This document shows positions 7,564 through 16,285 of a DNA stretch of 64,000 nucleotides, piece after piece. A program made the position numbers and the translations under genes. This stretch comes from Tropicibacter sp. R16_0. GTDB taxonomy: Bacteria > Pseudomonadota > Alphaproteobacteria > Rhodobacterales > Rhodobacteraceae. The stretch is from NCBI RefSeq assembly GCF_017743935.1, contig NZ_JAGHRE010000001.1, forward strand, positions 603,683-667,682, written 5' to 3'. The notes beneath the pieces are model-generated. The model was not told the DNA's origin. It was given only the letters and a program-made list of their open reading frames with translations, and ran no database searches. Every line of letters starts with the position of its first letter. Position 1 is the stretch's first letter.

Positions 7564-8877
7564 ATGAAGGACGCAGATCGACAACGCAGCACTTGGAGTA
7601 CCGGACGCCCGTTGCTGATCGCGGTGACGTCTTTTGTCGTGCTTGTTCTGGGTGTCATGGTCTGGTCGACACGGGTCGACATCACTGGCGCCGTTGTCGG
7701 ATCCGGTGTGGTCGAGGTTTCGACATCCATGACCGCGGTACAACACCCGATCGGCGGGGTCGTCGAAGCGATCGAAGCCCAAAATGGCGATCAGGTGCAA
7801 GCGGGCGATCTTTTGGTCAAGCTGGACAGTCGCCAGATCGAATCCGATCTCAACGTGACGGAAATCGAACTGTTCGAAGTCCTTGCCAGTATAGCCCGAC
7901 TAGAGGCCATTCTTGACGGCAATCGCGAATTGACGCCCCCAGCATTGCTGACGGATGAACTGGCTGAGCGGCCCGAGGTTCAAATGATGTTGGACCGGCA
8001 ACAAAAGCAGCTGACGGCGTATTTTCAGGCCCTTGATGCGGGGATCGAGCTGTTGGATGAGCAAATTGTGCAGGTCCAGTCGGAAATTTCCGGGGTCGAA
8101 GCGCAGCTTGCCGCCAAGATTGACGAACAGGAGTTTCTGAACCGCGAAATTCAGAATGCTCAGGAACTGGCCGAACGTAAACTGATAAAACTGTCCGAGC
8201 TGTTTCGACTGCAACGACTGGATGTGTCCGTGCGCGGAGATGTCGGGCGATTTACGGCTCAGATCGCCGGGCTGAAGGGGAAAGTATCCGAGCTCCATCT
8301 GAAGCGCCTGGCGATTATCCCGACGGCCTATGAAAAGGCAGAAGAAGCTCTCAGCAAGCTGCGCCCCATGCGGACACGGTTCATCGAAAAGCGGTTCAGC
8401 CTGATGGCCGACCTTTCCAGGCTTGAGATCCGCGCGCCGATCAATGGGAAAATCCACGATTCTCGCGTTCAAGGGCGTCGTTCGGTTGTGGTTGCAGCAA
8501 AACCGCTGATGATGATCGTGCCTGACGATGACCCTGTCAGAATTGGGGTCAGGGTCATCGCTGCCGATATTGATCAGGTCTATGTCGGTCAGCCCGCGTC
8601 ACTGAAGTTCAAATCGTTCAATCGCCGCGAGACGCCCGTTATTCTGGGCGAGGTTGGCAGTATATCAGCCGACGTGGTCGCGGATCCGCTAACCAAAAAA
8701 CACTATTACGAAGTCAAGGTTCGTTTGCTGGACGATGAGGTGCAAAAACTGGGCGACAAAGAACTGCTGCCCGGAATGCCGGTTGAAGCTTACATGTCCA
8801 CCGAAAGCCGCACGCCGCTCAATTACGTGCTCAGGCCCATTCAGAATTATTTCGACAGGGCCTTCCGTGACACCTGA
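7564..8877 (+). CDS. Type I secretion membrane-fusion protein (HlyD/PrtE family)
   Basis: The 437-residue protein has a short cytoplasmic N-terminus, one membrane helix at about residues 16-35, a lipoyl/barrel-sandwich half (GSGVVEVSTSMTAVQHPIGG region), a long coiled-coil hairpin (about 90-280) and a closing lipoyl half plus beta-barrel (IRAPINGKI onward). This is the normal PrtE/LapC design linking the inner-membrane ABC protein to an outer-membrane TolC. No TolC is encoded here, so the channel must lie elsewhere in the genome. The gene follows the ABC gene by 4 bp and is surely co-transcribed with it. Confidence 0.92.
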   Translation: MKDADRQRSTWSTGRPLLIAVTSFVVLVLGVMVWSTRVDITGAVVGSGVVEVSTSMTAVQHPIGGVVEAIEAQNGDQVQAGDLLVKLDSRQIESDLNVTEIELFEVLASIARLEAILDGNRELTPPALLTDELAERPEVQMMLDRQQKQLTAYFQALDAGIELLDEQIVQVQSEISGVEAQLAAKIDEQEFLNREIQNAQELAERKLIKLSELFRLQRLDVSVRGDVGRFTAQIAGLKGKVSELHLKRLAIIPTAYEKAEEALSKLRPMRTRFIEKRFSLMADLSRLEIRAPINGKIHDSRVQGRRSVVVAAKPLMMIVPDDDPVRIGVRVIAADIDQVYVGQPASLKFKSFNRRETPVILGEVGSISADVVADPLTKKHYYEVKVRLLDDEVQKLGDKELLPGMPVEAYMSTESRTPLNYVLRPIQNYFDRAFRDT

Positions 8878-8947
8878 GCGTCAGCGGTTATCTGTCTTCA
8901 ATCTTCTCGGTATTCAGCGATAGGGGGCGCGGGCAGTTGACCCGCCA

Positions 8948-10036
8948 CTACCGCGTGGCAACATCGACGCGTGCCACAGCCACGGCCTTGATCACGGCGT
9001 GTACATGTGCGCCGGGTTTCAGTGACATGGCCTCGGCCGAGCGGCGCGTGATGCGTGCAAGCAGAAAGTCGTCCCCGCTTTTGATTTGAAGGATCATGCC
9101 TGGGCCTGTGCCTTGCCGGATCGAAGTGATCTCGCCAGGCAGAATGTTCAAAGCCGAAATATCTTTGGGGTAGCTCCGCGAGATCATAATGTCATGTGCA
9201 AGGATCCGCACGCGGGTCGAGCTGCCTTCGGGTTGGTCGATTTTTGGCAGGAACAGCTGGCCGCCCGATACATTGAGTTCCGTCAACCCATCCGCGTGAT
9301 GTGTCTGAACGGTGGCAGGCAGGATCGAACCGGCCTCGCGCAGGCCAAATTGCCGTGCGGTTGCGGGGTCGGACAGAACCTGTTCCGCCGGGCCCGCCCG
9401 TGTCACCTTTCCATGGTCGAGCATGACGACGGATGTGGCCAGACGGGCCACCTCGGCAACCGAATGACTGACGTAGAGTATCGGAATATCGGTGTGCTCG
9501 CGCAGTTGTTCCAGAAACGGCAGGATCTCTTCTTTTCGTGCGCTGTCCAATGCGGCCAGGGGTTCATCCATCAACAGCATTCGGGGACGCGTCAAAAGGG
9601 CCCGGCCGATGGCGACGCGCTGCTTTTCGCCGCCTGACAACAGCCCGGGATGGCGGTCGAGCAGGGGGGCGATACCAAGAAGAGCGACCACTTCGTCAAA
9701 GCCGGGACCCTGTGCCTCGGGGTGCGCGTAGCGCGCGCCATAGAGCAGGTTCCGGCGGACCGAGAGATGCGGAAACAGCCGACCATCCTGAAAAACATAG
9801 CCCAGTCGGCGTTTGTGTGGGGGGATGTTGATCTTCATCGCGGTGTCAAAGATCGGCTCGCCATCCAGAATGATGCGCCCCTGATCGGGGCGCAAGAGTC
9901 CAGAGACAGCGTTGATGATGCTGGTCTTGCCTGTTCCGGACGCGCCGAACAGGGCGGTGATGCCACGGGGGGCTTCGAAACTCACATCCAGCGTGAAATC
10001 CGCCAGTTGATGTTGGATCGCGACGCACAAGCTCAT
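8948..10036 (-). CDS. modC: Molybdate ABC transporter ATP-binding protein ModC
   Basis: The 362-residue protein has Walker A GASGTGKTS, signature LSGGEKQR, Walker B MLLMDEPLAALD and an H-loop SHS, followed by a C-terminal MOP/TOBE-type molybdate-binding domain (about residues 290-355, RVRILAHDIMIS onward). Length and order match ModC. It powers molybdate uptake through ModB. The start overlaps the stop of modB by 4 bases (ATGA), so it is the last gene of a modABC operon read on the minus strand. It ends 70 bp from the convergent HlyD-family gene. Confidence 0.95.
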   Translation of the reverse strand: MSLCVAIQHQLADFTLDVSFEAPRGITALFGASGTGKTSIINAVSGLLRPDQGRIILDGEPIFDTAMKINIPPHKRRLGYVFQDGRLFPHLSVRRNLLYGARYAHPEAQGPGFDEVVALLGIAPLLDRHPGLLSGGEKQRVAIGRALLTRPRMLLMDEPLAALDSARKEEILPFLEQLREHTDIPILYVSHSVAEVARLATSVVMLDHGKVTRAGPAEQVLSDPATARQFGLREAGSILPATVQTHHADGLTELNVSGGQLFLPKIDQPEGSSTRVRILAHDIMISRSYPKDISALNILPGEITSIRQGTGPGMILQIKSGDDFLLARITRRSAEAMSLKPGAHVHAVIKAVAVARVDVATR

Positions 10037-10728
10037 AGGCCCGACACCCGTTTCCTGGCGCGGCGCGCCAGCAGTTCTGACGCCACAAGCGCCCCCATGG
10101 CAACGATCACCGACACGATGACCAATCGCAGGGCGGGGCCCTCGCCACCGGGCACCTGCAAGAAGGTATAAATCGCGGACGGCAATGTCTGCGTCTGTCC
10201 GGGAATGTTCGAGACAAACGTGATGGTCGCGCCGAACTCTCCCATCGCTTTGGCGAAGGCCAGCACGACGCCGGTGATCACACCAGGTAGAATAAGCGGC
10301 AGAGTGACTGTGGTGAAAACCGCGATGCGCGAGGCGCCCAAGGTCGAGGCCGCCTGTTCAAGCTTGGGATCCACGGCCTCGATCGCCAATCGGATGGCCC
10401 GCACCATCAATGGAAAGGCCATGATGGCAGCGGCAAGAACGGCGCCGGTCCACCGAAAGGCAAGAACCAAGCCAAAGGTTTCTTCCAGCCAAGCACCGAC
10501 CAGCCCACGTCGCCCGAAGGTCAGCAACAGCAGATAACCGGTGACAACAGGCGGAAGGATCAACGGCAGATGCACCAAACCGTTTAAGAGTTGATGGCCG
10601 CGAAACTGCCATCGCGCAAGGGCATAGGCCGTAAGGATGCCCAGAGGCAAGCTAAGCAGAACGGCCCAAAAGGACACCTTTAGCGACAGCACCACGGCCT
10701 GCCATTCCTCTTGGCCAAACCAATCCAT
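10033..10728 (-). CDS. modB: Molybdate ABC transporter permease ModB
   Basis: The 231-residue integral membrane protein has about five helices and the ABC permease EAA-type loop (EAVDPKLEQAASTLGASR). It forms the inner-membrane channel for molybdate. Its ATG overlaps the TAA of modA by one base (TAATG) and its TGA overlaps the modC start, so translation of the three genes is coupled. Confidence 0.95.
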   Translation of the reverse strand: MDWFGQEEWQAVVLSLKVSFWAVLLSLPLGILTAYALARWQFRGHQLLNGLVHLPLILPPVVTGYLLLLTFGRRGLVGAWLEETFGLVLAFRWTGAVLAAAIMAFPLMVRAIRLAIEAVDPKLEQAASTLGASRIAVFTTVTLPLILPGVITGVVLAFAKAMGEFGATITFVSNIPGQTQTLPSAIYTFLQVPGGEGPALRLVIVSVIVAMGALVASELLARRARKRVSGL

Positions 10729-11513
10729 TACGGCGCACCCTCGGTCAGGCCAAATCCATGTGCTTGAAAAATGGCGTCGGCTTGCTGTGAGCTGAGATGA
10801 TCCAGAAAGGCGCGTGCTTCGGGCGTGTCACCTTCGCGCAGCAGGGCTACGGGGTAGACAATTGGCGCATGTGACCCTTTTGGAAAAACACCTACGAGCC
10901 TTACGCGGTCGCTGGCTGCTGCATCTGTTGCATAGACGACACCCAGGGGAGCCTCTCCGATGCCAACCAGACGCAGGGCGGCCGTCACGTTGTCGGTCTG
11001 CGCCAATCGGGTTTCAACCTCGGCCCACAGTCCCAGATGTTCCAGCGCTTGTCGGCCGTAAATTCCGGCAGGCACAGCCCGCACCAAGGCGATCGCCAAT
11101 CGGCCATCCCCCAAGGCCTCGGCCAATGGGGCACCGGGTTTCATGACAAGGGACACAGGGTTGTCCGCGGCGGAAATCAAAGCCAGACGATTGGTGATCA
11201 GATCGCGGCGGGTGTCCTCTACCAGCAGCCCGTCGGCCTCCAGGGCATCCATCCAGGCGGTGTTGGCCGACAGAAACAATTGCGCGGGCGCGCCATGCTG
11301 GATTTGACGCGCAAGGGCCGAGCTGCCAGCGTAAGACAGATCAATCTGTTGTCCGCTCTCGGCTTCATAAGTTTGGGCAATCTCATCCAGAGCGGGTTTG
11401 AGGCTGGCTGCGGCAAAGACGGTGACGGTCTCGGCAATTGCGTGATTGGGTACACCAGCGAAAACAGCACTGGCCAGTATGAGGCCCAGAATGCTTCGTC
11501 GTGGGGTGCCCAT
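10728..11513 (-). CDS. modA: Molybdate-binding periplasmic protein ModA
   Basis: The 261-residue precursor starts with a signal peptide (RRSILGLILASAVFAG, cleavage near AIA-E) followed by the ModA hallmark TVFAAASLKPALDEIA and the oxyanion-binding YAGSSALARQI. ATG 11513 was chosen over an upstream in-frame start because AAAGGAG lies eight bases before it and because the signal peptide begins there. It is the first gene of modABC. No ModE box or molybdenum riboswitch could be recognised upstream. Confidence 0.94.
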   Translation of the reverse strand: MGTPRRSILGLILASAVFAGVPNHAIAETVTVFAAASLKPALDEIAQTYEAESGQQIDLSYAGSSALARQIQHGAPAQLFLSANTAWMDALEADGLLVEDTRRDLITNRLALISAADNPVSLVMKPGAPLAEALGDGRLAIALVRAVPAGIYGRQALEHLGLWAEVETRLAQTDNVTAALRLVGIGEAPLGVVYATDAAASDRVRLVGVFPKGSHAPIVYPVALLREGDTPEARAFLDHLSSQQADAIFQAHGFGLTEGAP

Positions 11514-11609
11514 CGTCCGTTCCGCTCCTTTGCCGTGTTGCCATTTCAAATATGGCAAGCGGCTCCAAATGGATGCAAGGGCAGGGCGCAACACAACGAG
11601 ACCCGGCAA

Positions 11610-12485
11610 TCAGGGGGCAATCAAAGTGACGCCGGGGATGCGCTGAATGGCAAAGACATCCTCGTCATATATGTCGGTCAACTCGTCCACCAACTCGGTT
11701 GTCCAGCCTGGCAGGTCCAGCTCTTCTTCGACCTCGTCGTCGATGGCGTATTTGTCCAGAAACGCCGCGATGACACGACGCTTTTGCATCTCGGTCAGCT
11801 CTGGGTGCTGGTGCAAGTAGCTGCGAAAGCGGGTCATGCCTTCGTTGCTCATGATGTCCGATAGCAGAGAAAAGCCACCGGTCATTTTGGTTCCATGCTC
11901 AAGGCCGGCAAATTCTCGCATGATCTGGCCCCACAGCAACGGCGTATCCTCGTTGCACCAGACGGTGATCGGTACATCCGGGGCGGCGGTCCGCATGCGC
12001 TGAAACACTTCGGACCAACGCAGGTTAAGTGGATTGATGGTGGATGTAATCTCTCGGATCCGTGAGGGTGCAGCGTTGCTGAGAGCTGCGGGAACAAACG
12101 TCGCCGGGTTGCGGATCGCCATATAGATTTCAAGCTGATCGAACTTGAACAGTTCGCGCAACTGTCGAACGCGAACATCGGCCAGCGGGTACAACGTATC
12201 TCCGTCCAGCACAAAGCGTTGCGAGCCGAAGAAGTGGGCGTTTGACAACAAAAGGCGATCTGCCACTTCGTCATCCAGAATGGCGTCGATCAAGACATCG
12301 CGTGCATCTTCGGACGGGGCGGCCGTTTCCATGGCGGCAAAGGCCTCTTTGAACAGGCTGCGGTATTTTCCCGGACCCGGAACAGCAATGCCGCGTTTTC
12401 CAAAGGCTTCCTTGTTGTACAACATGCATTTCAGCAGGCGTTCATCATCCGTTGCATGAGCGCCGGTGTGAAAGATGATCTGCAT
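11610..12485 (-). CDS. Sulfotransferase-like protein lacking a normal PAPS loop
   Basis: The 291-residue protein begins MQIIFHTGAHATDDERLLKC, which aligns by eye with the PAPS-binding start of bacterial sulfotransferases (FHIGAHKTGTTSLQ type), but the K-T-G-T-T loop is replaced by ATDDE. The rest, with a mid-region IRNPATFVPAALSN resembling the 3'-phosphate-binding 'RNP' segment, keeps the family pattern. I therefore call it a divergent or inactive sulfotransferase-like protein. It is read on the minus strand and ends 97 bp before modA, so it could lie upstream in the same transcript. Start ATG 12485 is chosen to begin at the conserved strand; ATG 12512 is possible. Confidence 0.55.
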   Translation of the reverse strand: MQIIFHTGAHATDDERLLKCMLYNKEAFGKRGIAVPGPGKYRSLFKEAFAAMETAAPSEDARDVLIDAILDDEVADRLLLSNAHFFGSQRFVLDGDTLYPLADVRVRQLRELFKFDQLEIYMAIRNPATFVPAALSNAAPSRIREITSTINPLNLRWSEVFQRMRTAAPDVPITVWCNEDTPLLWGQIMREFAGLEHGTKMTGGFSLLSDIMSNEGMTRFRSYLHQHPELTEMQKRRVIAAFLDKYAIDDEVEEELDLPGWTTELVDELTDIYDEDVFAIQRIPGVTLIAP

Positions 12486-12810
12486 CGCTGTCTGATCTAC
12501 CTCTGAAAACATCTAAGGATACTCATGAGTTACCGTGTTGCCAGATGACAGTCAAACGGGTTGCTCGTCACACCGCGCGCGGCAAATGAGCCCGGCGATC
12601 TGAAGGTAGAGCTGTTCTTGTTCGTCGGTTTGGCAATTGCGGAGCGGCAGAAGGCCGTGTTGGCGATGTCGCTGTGACGACCAAACTGCAATTGATACCA
12701 GGCGCGTTTGACCGGCAACGCACTCATGCAAGGCGATCCAATCGACTGCAATAGTTTTGATTTCGGCTAGGCCTGATCGCGCGACTTAAGCGTTTGGACA
12801 TGGGGGAGGG
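12486..12810. other. Gap with no supported gene
   Basis: A 73-codon minus-strand frame (12530-12751) occurs, but it lacks a domain, a ribosome binding site and neighbours that would explain it. The region presumably contains the promoter of the sulfotransferase-like gene. I see no terminator hairpin for the upstream DUF5666 gene that I would trust. Confidence 0.4.
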
Positions 12811-13686
12811 TCAGGGATCACACCCCAACCTGCCGCTGATCTCGGCATCAGTTGCGGACAGGTTGGATGACCCAAGCACTCCGTCTGAGCCACACGTTAT
12901 CACGCGCTCGGATTGTGAGATCATGCCGGGCATCTGGGTATAGGCCACCATCCCGCTGCCCAAAACCGTGTAAAGCCCATCGGGCTGTGGCGGAGAATGG
13001 TAGCCTTCGATTTGAACAATACTGACCGGATCATCAAACAGTCCCTTTTCCAGGCGTGATGCTTGAATGCCGCCCGCGATCGCCTCACCCTCGACCCTGA
13101 TTACGTCCCCCACGGAAAGATGCGTCGGCACAACCCCGGTGATTTGTGTGGTGCCGACAACAGGATGACCTTGAGCGTCCGCGCCCAGATAGGTTCCGCT
13201 GACCTGGGCCTTTTGTTCCGCTTTTGGCAGCCGCGCGATATGCGACGCCTCGACAGCATCGCCGCGCCATAGCCCGCTGACCGCGATCCAATCATCCAAC
13301 CGTACGTCGACACCCAGTTGGCCGGTTTTGACACGGGTGCCCAGAACAATCAGGTGGTCGGCCTCGATCTTGGTCACCGGGCCAATCAGTGGCAAAACCT
13401 GTCGAACATGAAGCGCCTTCCACGCCTCGTCGCCCTGCGTTACGACAACGGCCACAGTCAGGCCCGGGATCAGATCCTTTGCCACCATTCCAGGAGCTGA
13501 TTCCGCGACAGGCATATCGTCGTCCAGCGTGATCCGGTGTCCGTTCACGATGATGCTGCCAAGCTCGGTGATGGTGCCGACGATACCCGTTCCGATGATC
13601 CCACCTTCGCGGTCGTCCTCGTCCTTGGCCAAGGCCGGGGAAGCGGCGACCAGCAGCAGACCAAACAGAAGTGCGCGCAGGATCAC
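12811..13686 (-). CDS. Secreted DUF5666 domain protein
   Basis: The protein (291 residues) starts at GTG 13686, four bases after the stop of the DUF6502 gene, with AAAGAGGA upstream; the frame is open further but no start there makes sense. A signal peptide (LRALLFGLLLVAASPALA) is followed by repeated small beta-barrel OB-like DUF5666 units, visible as recurring VNGHRITLDD, VKTGQLGVDVRLDD and VGDVIRVEGEA segments. DUF5666 proteins are periplasmic or secreted with unknown function. The overlap-like spacing with DUF6502 shows a two-gene operon, a pairing seen in other proteobacteria. Confidence 0.8.
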   Translation of the reverse strand: MILRALLFGLLLVAASPALAKDEDDREGGIIGTGIVGTITELGSIIVNGHRITLDDDMPVAESAPGMVAKDLIPGLTVAVVVTQGDEAWKALHVRQVLPLIGPVTKIEADHLIVLGTRVKTGQLGVDVRLDDWIAVSGLWRGDAVEASHIARLPKAEQKAQVSGTYLGADAQGHPVVGTTQITGVVPTHLSVGDVIRVEGEAIAGGIQASRLEKGLFDDPVSIVQIEGYHSPPQPDGLYTVLGSGMVAYTQMPGMISQSERVITCGSDGVLGSSNLSATDAEISGRLGCDP

Positions 13687-13690
13687 GGGA

Positions 13691-14506
13691 TCAGTCCTCT
13701 TTGTCGGGGCGATGGGAGGCCAGGATGTAGCTGCCCAAAACGAAGCGGTTTTTGGCATCCGCGTCGCCGTCGGCCTCCTGCAAAGCGCGCGCTTCGGCAT
13801 TGATATCCTGAAGGACTTTCTGAGCCTTGGCACTGGCTAGGGCCTCCAGCTTGATGACCGAGGCCTCGGAAAGATGAGAGTAGCGCACGGCGCGATCAAA
13901 ATTGCGCGGGTCGCCTTCGCGCGCGATCAGGTTTTGTGTCGCGGCCTCAAGATGGGCGGACAGCGTCGCCTGATAGGCGGCCACCTGTTCTTGCGATCCG
14001 GCAGCTGGCAAAAAGGCATGGGTCAGCAGGCGAAACCTGCCGTCTGGTGTTTCGGTGACGATCTCTTGATCCAAAAGGGTGCTCAGCACGGTGCCCGGAG
14101 CCATGTCGATTTGGGCGCGCCGGATCAAGTCATCAAAACCGGGGTGATCGCCCTCGGCCTTTCGCGCCAGCTCGCGGGGTGCGCCATTGGCGTCCTGATA
14201 CTCCGGTGAGGTTGCCCAGTGGCTGATAACCTGTGCCGCAGCGCTGGAGCGCCGTTTTCGGGGCGTTTCAAGCGGGGCTGACCTTAACCTTTTGACATCC
14301 TTGCGATGCAGGCCCGTGAGCAGGCTGACCCGACTGTCGCTCAGCGGGGTGTCAGCATCGGTTTCCGCAGCCGTCAGAAGGGCTTGCTTGAGCGCTTCGG
14401 TCGCCGCGGCAACGGTCACACCATTGGCCAGCATGGCGCGCGCCAAAGGCTCCAGCAAGGCAGCCAGAGCAGCTTCGAAGGGGGCTTTGGGGTCTGGCGT
14501 CGGCAT
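13691..14506 (-). CDS. DUF6502 family protein, possible DNA-binding regulator
   Basis: The 271-residue soluble protein matches the DUF6502 pattern: an N-terminal helical region, then LSDSRVSLLTGLHRKDVKRLR, which reads like a helix-turn-helix recognition segment, and a C-terminal helical domain. Function is not established. It is the first gene of an operon with the DUF5666 gene and is divergent from the adenylation-enzyme operon, with a perfect palindrome in between, so an autoregulatory role is possible (inference). Confidence 0.7.
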   Translation of the reverse strand: MPTPDPKAPFEAALAALLEPLARAMLANGVTVAAATEALKQALLTAAETDADTPLSDSRVSLLTGLHRKDVKRLRSAPLETPRKRRSSAAAQVISHWATSPEYQDANGAPRELARKAEGDHPGFDDLIRRAQIDMAPGTVLSTLLDQEIVTETPDGRFRLLTHAFLPAAGSQEQVAAYQATLSAHLEAATQNLIAREGDPRNFDRAVRYSHLSEASVIKLEALASAKAQKVLQDINAEARALQEADGDADAKNRFVLGSYILASHRPDKED

Positions 14507-14601
14507 TGGCTCGCTCTACGGGGTTCGGATCGTCTTATCATTAATATTCTGTTTACACATTCAACGGTTTCGTGACGCAGCTGTGAGGTTTTGTGAATAT
14601 T

Positions 14602-14620
14602 AATGGGAAAATTTCCCATT
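14602..14620. promoter_or_regulatory. 19-bp perfect palindrome, candidate operator
   Basis: AATGGGAAA-A-TTTCCCATT is a perfect inverted repeat in the divergent intergenic region, 40-58 bp upstream of the adenylation gene start and 96-114 bp upstream of the DUF6502 start. Its size and symmetry fit a dimeric regulator site. The regulator is unknown; DUF6502 is the nearest candidate. Confidence 0.6.
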
Positions 14621-14659
14621 ATCAATTGAACGTGATCCATCAACCAAAGGGAGAGCGTC

Positions 14660-16285
14660 ATGCAAGATGTTGCGATTGATTATTTGAAAGAGTTTGAACC
14701 GCTCGGCCAACCAGATACAGGGTCGGGGCAATTGACCGGCCTGTCACGGTTAAATCCTCAAGACCAGGCCCGGTTCCTATCCTTCGGTTGGGGGCCAAAG
14801 GTGGCCCCGCGCCATGCCACAATTGCCGAGGCGATGCGCCACCAGATGCAGGCAAACGCCGATCTGGTGGCGGTCGAATGTGGCGGGCATGCCTTGACCT
14901 ATCAGACCCTTGATGATGCCTCGAACCGTCTGGCCGCTGTGCTTGCGGCGCATGGGGTGGGGCGCGGGGACGCGGTTTGCCTGTACCTGCACCGATCCGT
15001 TGAAATGGTGGTTGGTATTGTGGCGGCGATGAAGCTGGGGGCAGCTTATGTGCCCCAGCATGTCGGCGTGGCGCCAACAGACACGCTGCGCCATATCGCG
15101 GATGTTACCGGCGCCAAAGTGATCTTGAGCCTGACCCCGCTGGTCGATCAGATCCCGGTCGAGCCGCACCAGACCCTGATCACAATCGACACGGTCATGT
15201 TCGACCCGATGCTTGATGCGCCCGAGCCGGATCTTCTCCGGCATCGGGCAACCCCACAGGACCTGGCGATGATCCTGTTCACATCCGGCACCACGGGCGT
15301 GCCCAACGGGGTCCAGGTGACCCATGGCAATCTGGCCAACATCCTGCTGACGGCTCCGGGTGATTTGGGCATGGCGCCGGGGATGCGGGTGGGGCAGATC
15401 CTGTCCATCGCCTTTGACATGGCCGCGTGGGAGACGTTGGGGGCCCTGTCGAACGGTGCCACTCTGGTGATCCGGGGCAAATCCATTCAAGAGACGGCCG
15501 AGACGGTCGATGTGCTGATCGCCACACCTTCGATCCTGAATTCGCTGGACGCGAGACGGTGTCAGCAGGTCAAGGTGGCCGCTGTTGCAGGTGAACCTTG
15601 CCCGCGTCCGCTGGCCGATACATGGTCGTCCTTCTGCACATTCTACAATTCCTGCGGACCGACCGAGACGACGATCATCAACACTGCCGAGCCGCACGCG
15701 CCCGACAAGCCAGTGCTGTCCATCGGACGCCCGACGCCCAACAACACCGTCTACATTCTGGATGAACAGCTGCGTCCGCTCCCCATCGGCCACAAGGGAG
15801 AGATGTGGGCGGGCGGCGATTGTGTCACTGCGGGGTATCTTGCCAATCCCGAGCTGACGGCGGACCGCTATCGCCCTGATCCGTTCCGCCCCGGTCATAT
15901 GATGTTCCGCACCCGCGATCTGGGCCGTTGGACCGAAACTGGCGAGTTGGAGCATTTCGGTCGCGTTGACGACCTGGTCAAGGTGCGCGGTTTCCGCGTG
16001 GAACTGGACAGCGTGTCGGGCGCCCTGGAAGCGTCAGACTGCTGCGAACAGGCGGTGACGCTGAAATTCGACAACCGCAATCTGGTCAGCTTCATCTCTC
16101 CGGTCTGGGCATGTCCCAAACGCGCCGCCGCATCGGTGGCCGAACGTTTGCCGTATTATTGCAGCCCCACGTTTGTCATGCCGCTCGACGGTCTGCCGCG
16201 CACTCCGCGTGGCAAGCTGGACAAGCGTCTGCTGTTGAAAATGGCGGCTCAGCACATCGAAACCACCGGTGTGGAGTTGAACTGA
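14660..16285 (+). CDS. Stand-alone NRPS-type adenylation (AMP-binding) enzyme
   Basis: The 541-residue protein shows adenylate-forming motifs in order: LTYQTLDDASN (A2-like), LFTSGTTGVPNGV (P-loop, A3), FYNSCGPTETT (A5), GEMWAGGDCVTAGYL, MFRTRDLGRWTETGELEHFGRVDDLVKVRGFRVE (A7/A8, shown in part as RTRDLGR and GRVDDLVKVRGF), and the C-terminal catalytic lysine in PRTPRGKLDKR (A10). It activates a carboxylic or amino acid as an acyl-adenylate. The core motifs resemble amino-acid-activating NRPS domains, but no carrier protein or condensation domain is fused. It leads a three-gene operon; its TGA overlaps the next ATG by one base. The start has AGGGAGAG upstream. Confidence 0.85.
   Translation: MQDVAIDYLKEFEPLGQPDTGSGQLTGLSRLNPQDQARFLSFGWGPKVAPRHATIAEAMRHQMQANADLVAVECGGHALTYQTLDDASNRLAAVLAAHGVGRGDAVCLYLHRSVEMVVGIVAAMKLGAAYVPQHVGVAPTDTLRHIADVTGAKVILSLTPLVDQIPVEPHQTLITIDTVMFDPMLDAPEPDLLRHRATPQDLAMILFTSGTTGVPNGVQVTHGNLANILLTAPGDLGMAPGMRVGQILSIAFDMAAWETLGALSNGATLVIRGKSIQETAETVDVLIATPSILNSLDARRCQQVKVAAVAGEPCPRPLADTWSSFCTFYNSCGPTETTIINTAEPHAPDKPVLSIGRPTPNNTVYILDEQLRPLPIGHKGEMWAGGDCVTAGYLANPELTADRYRPDPFRPGHMMFRTRDLGRWTETGELEHFGRVDDLVKVRGFRVELDSVSGALEASDCCEQAVTLKFDNRNLVSFISPVWACPKRAAASVAERLPYYCSPTFVMPLDGLPRTPRGKLDKRLLLKMAAQHIETTGVELN

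Noticed and set aside
12530-12751. 73-residue minus-strand frame
   Set aside because: No ribosome binding site, domain or operon context.
14777-15955. Long minus-strand frame opposite the adenylation enzyme
   Set aside because: Shadow of the plus-strand gene; no motifs on the minus strand.
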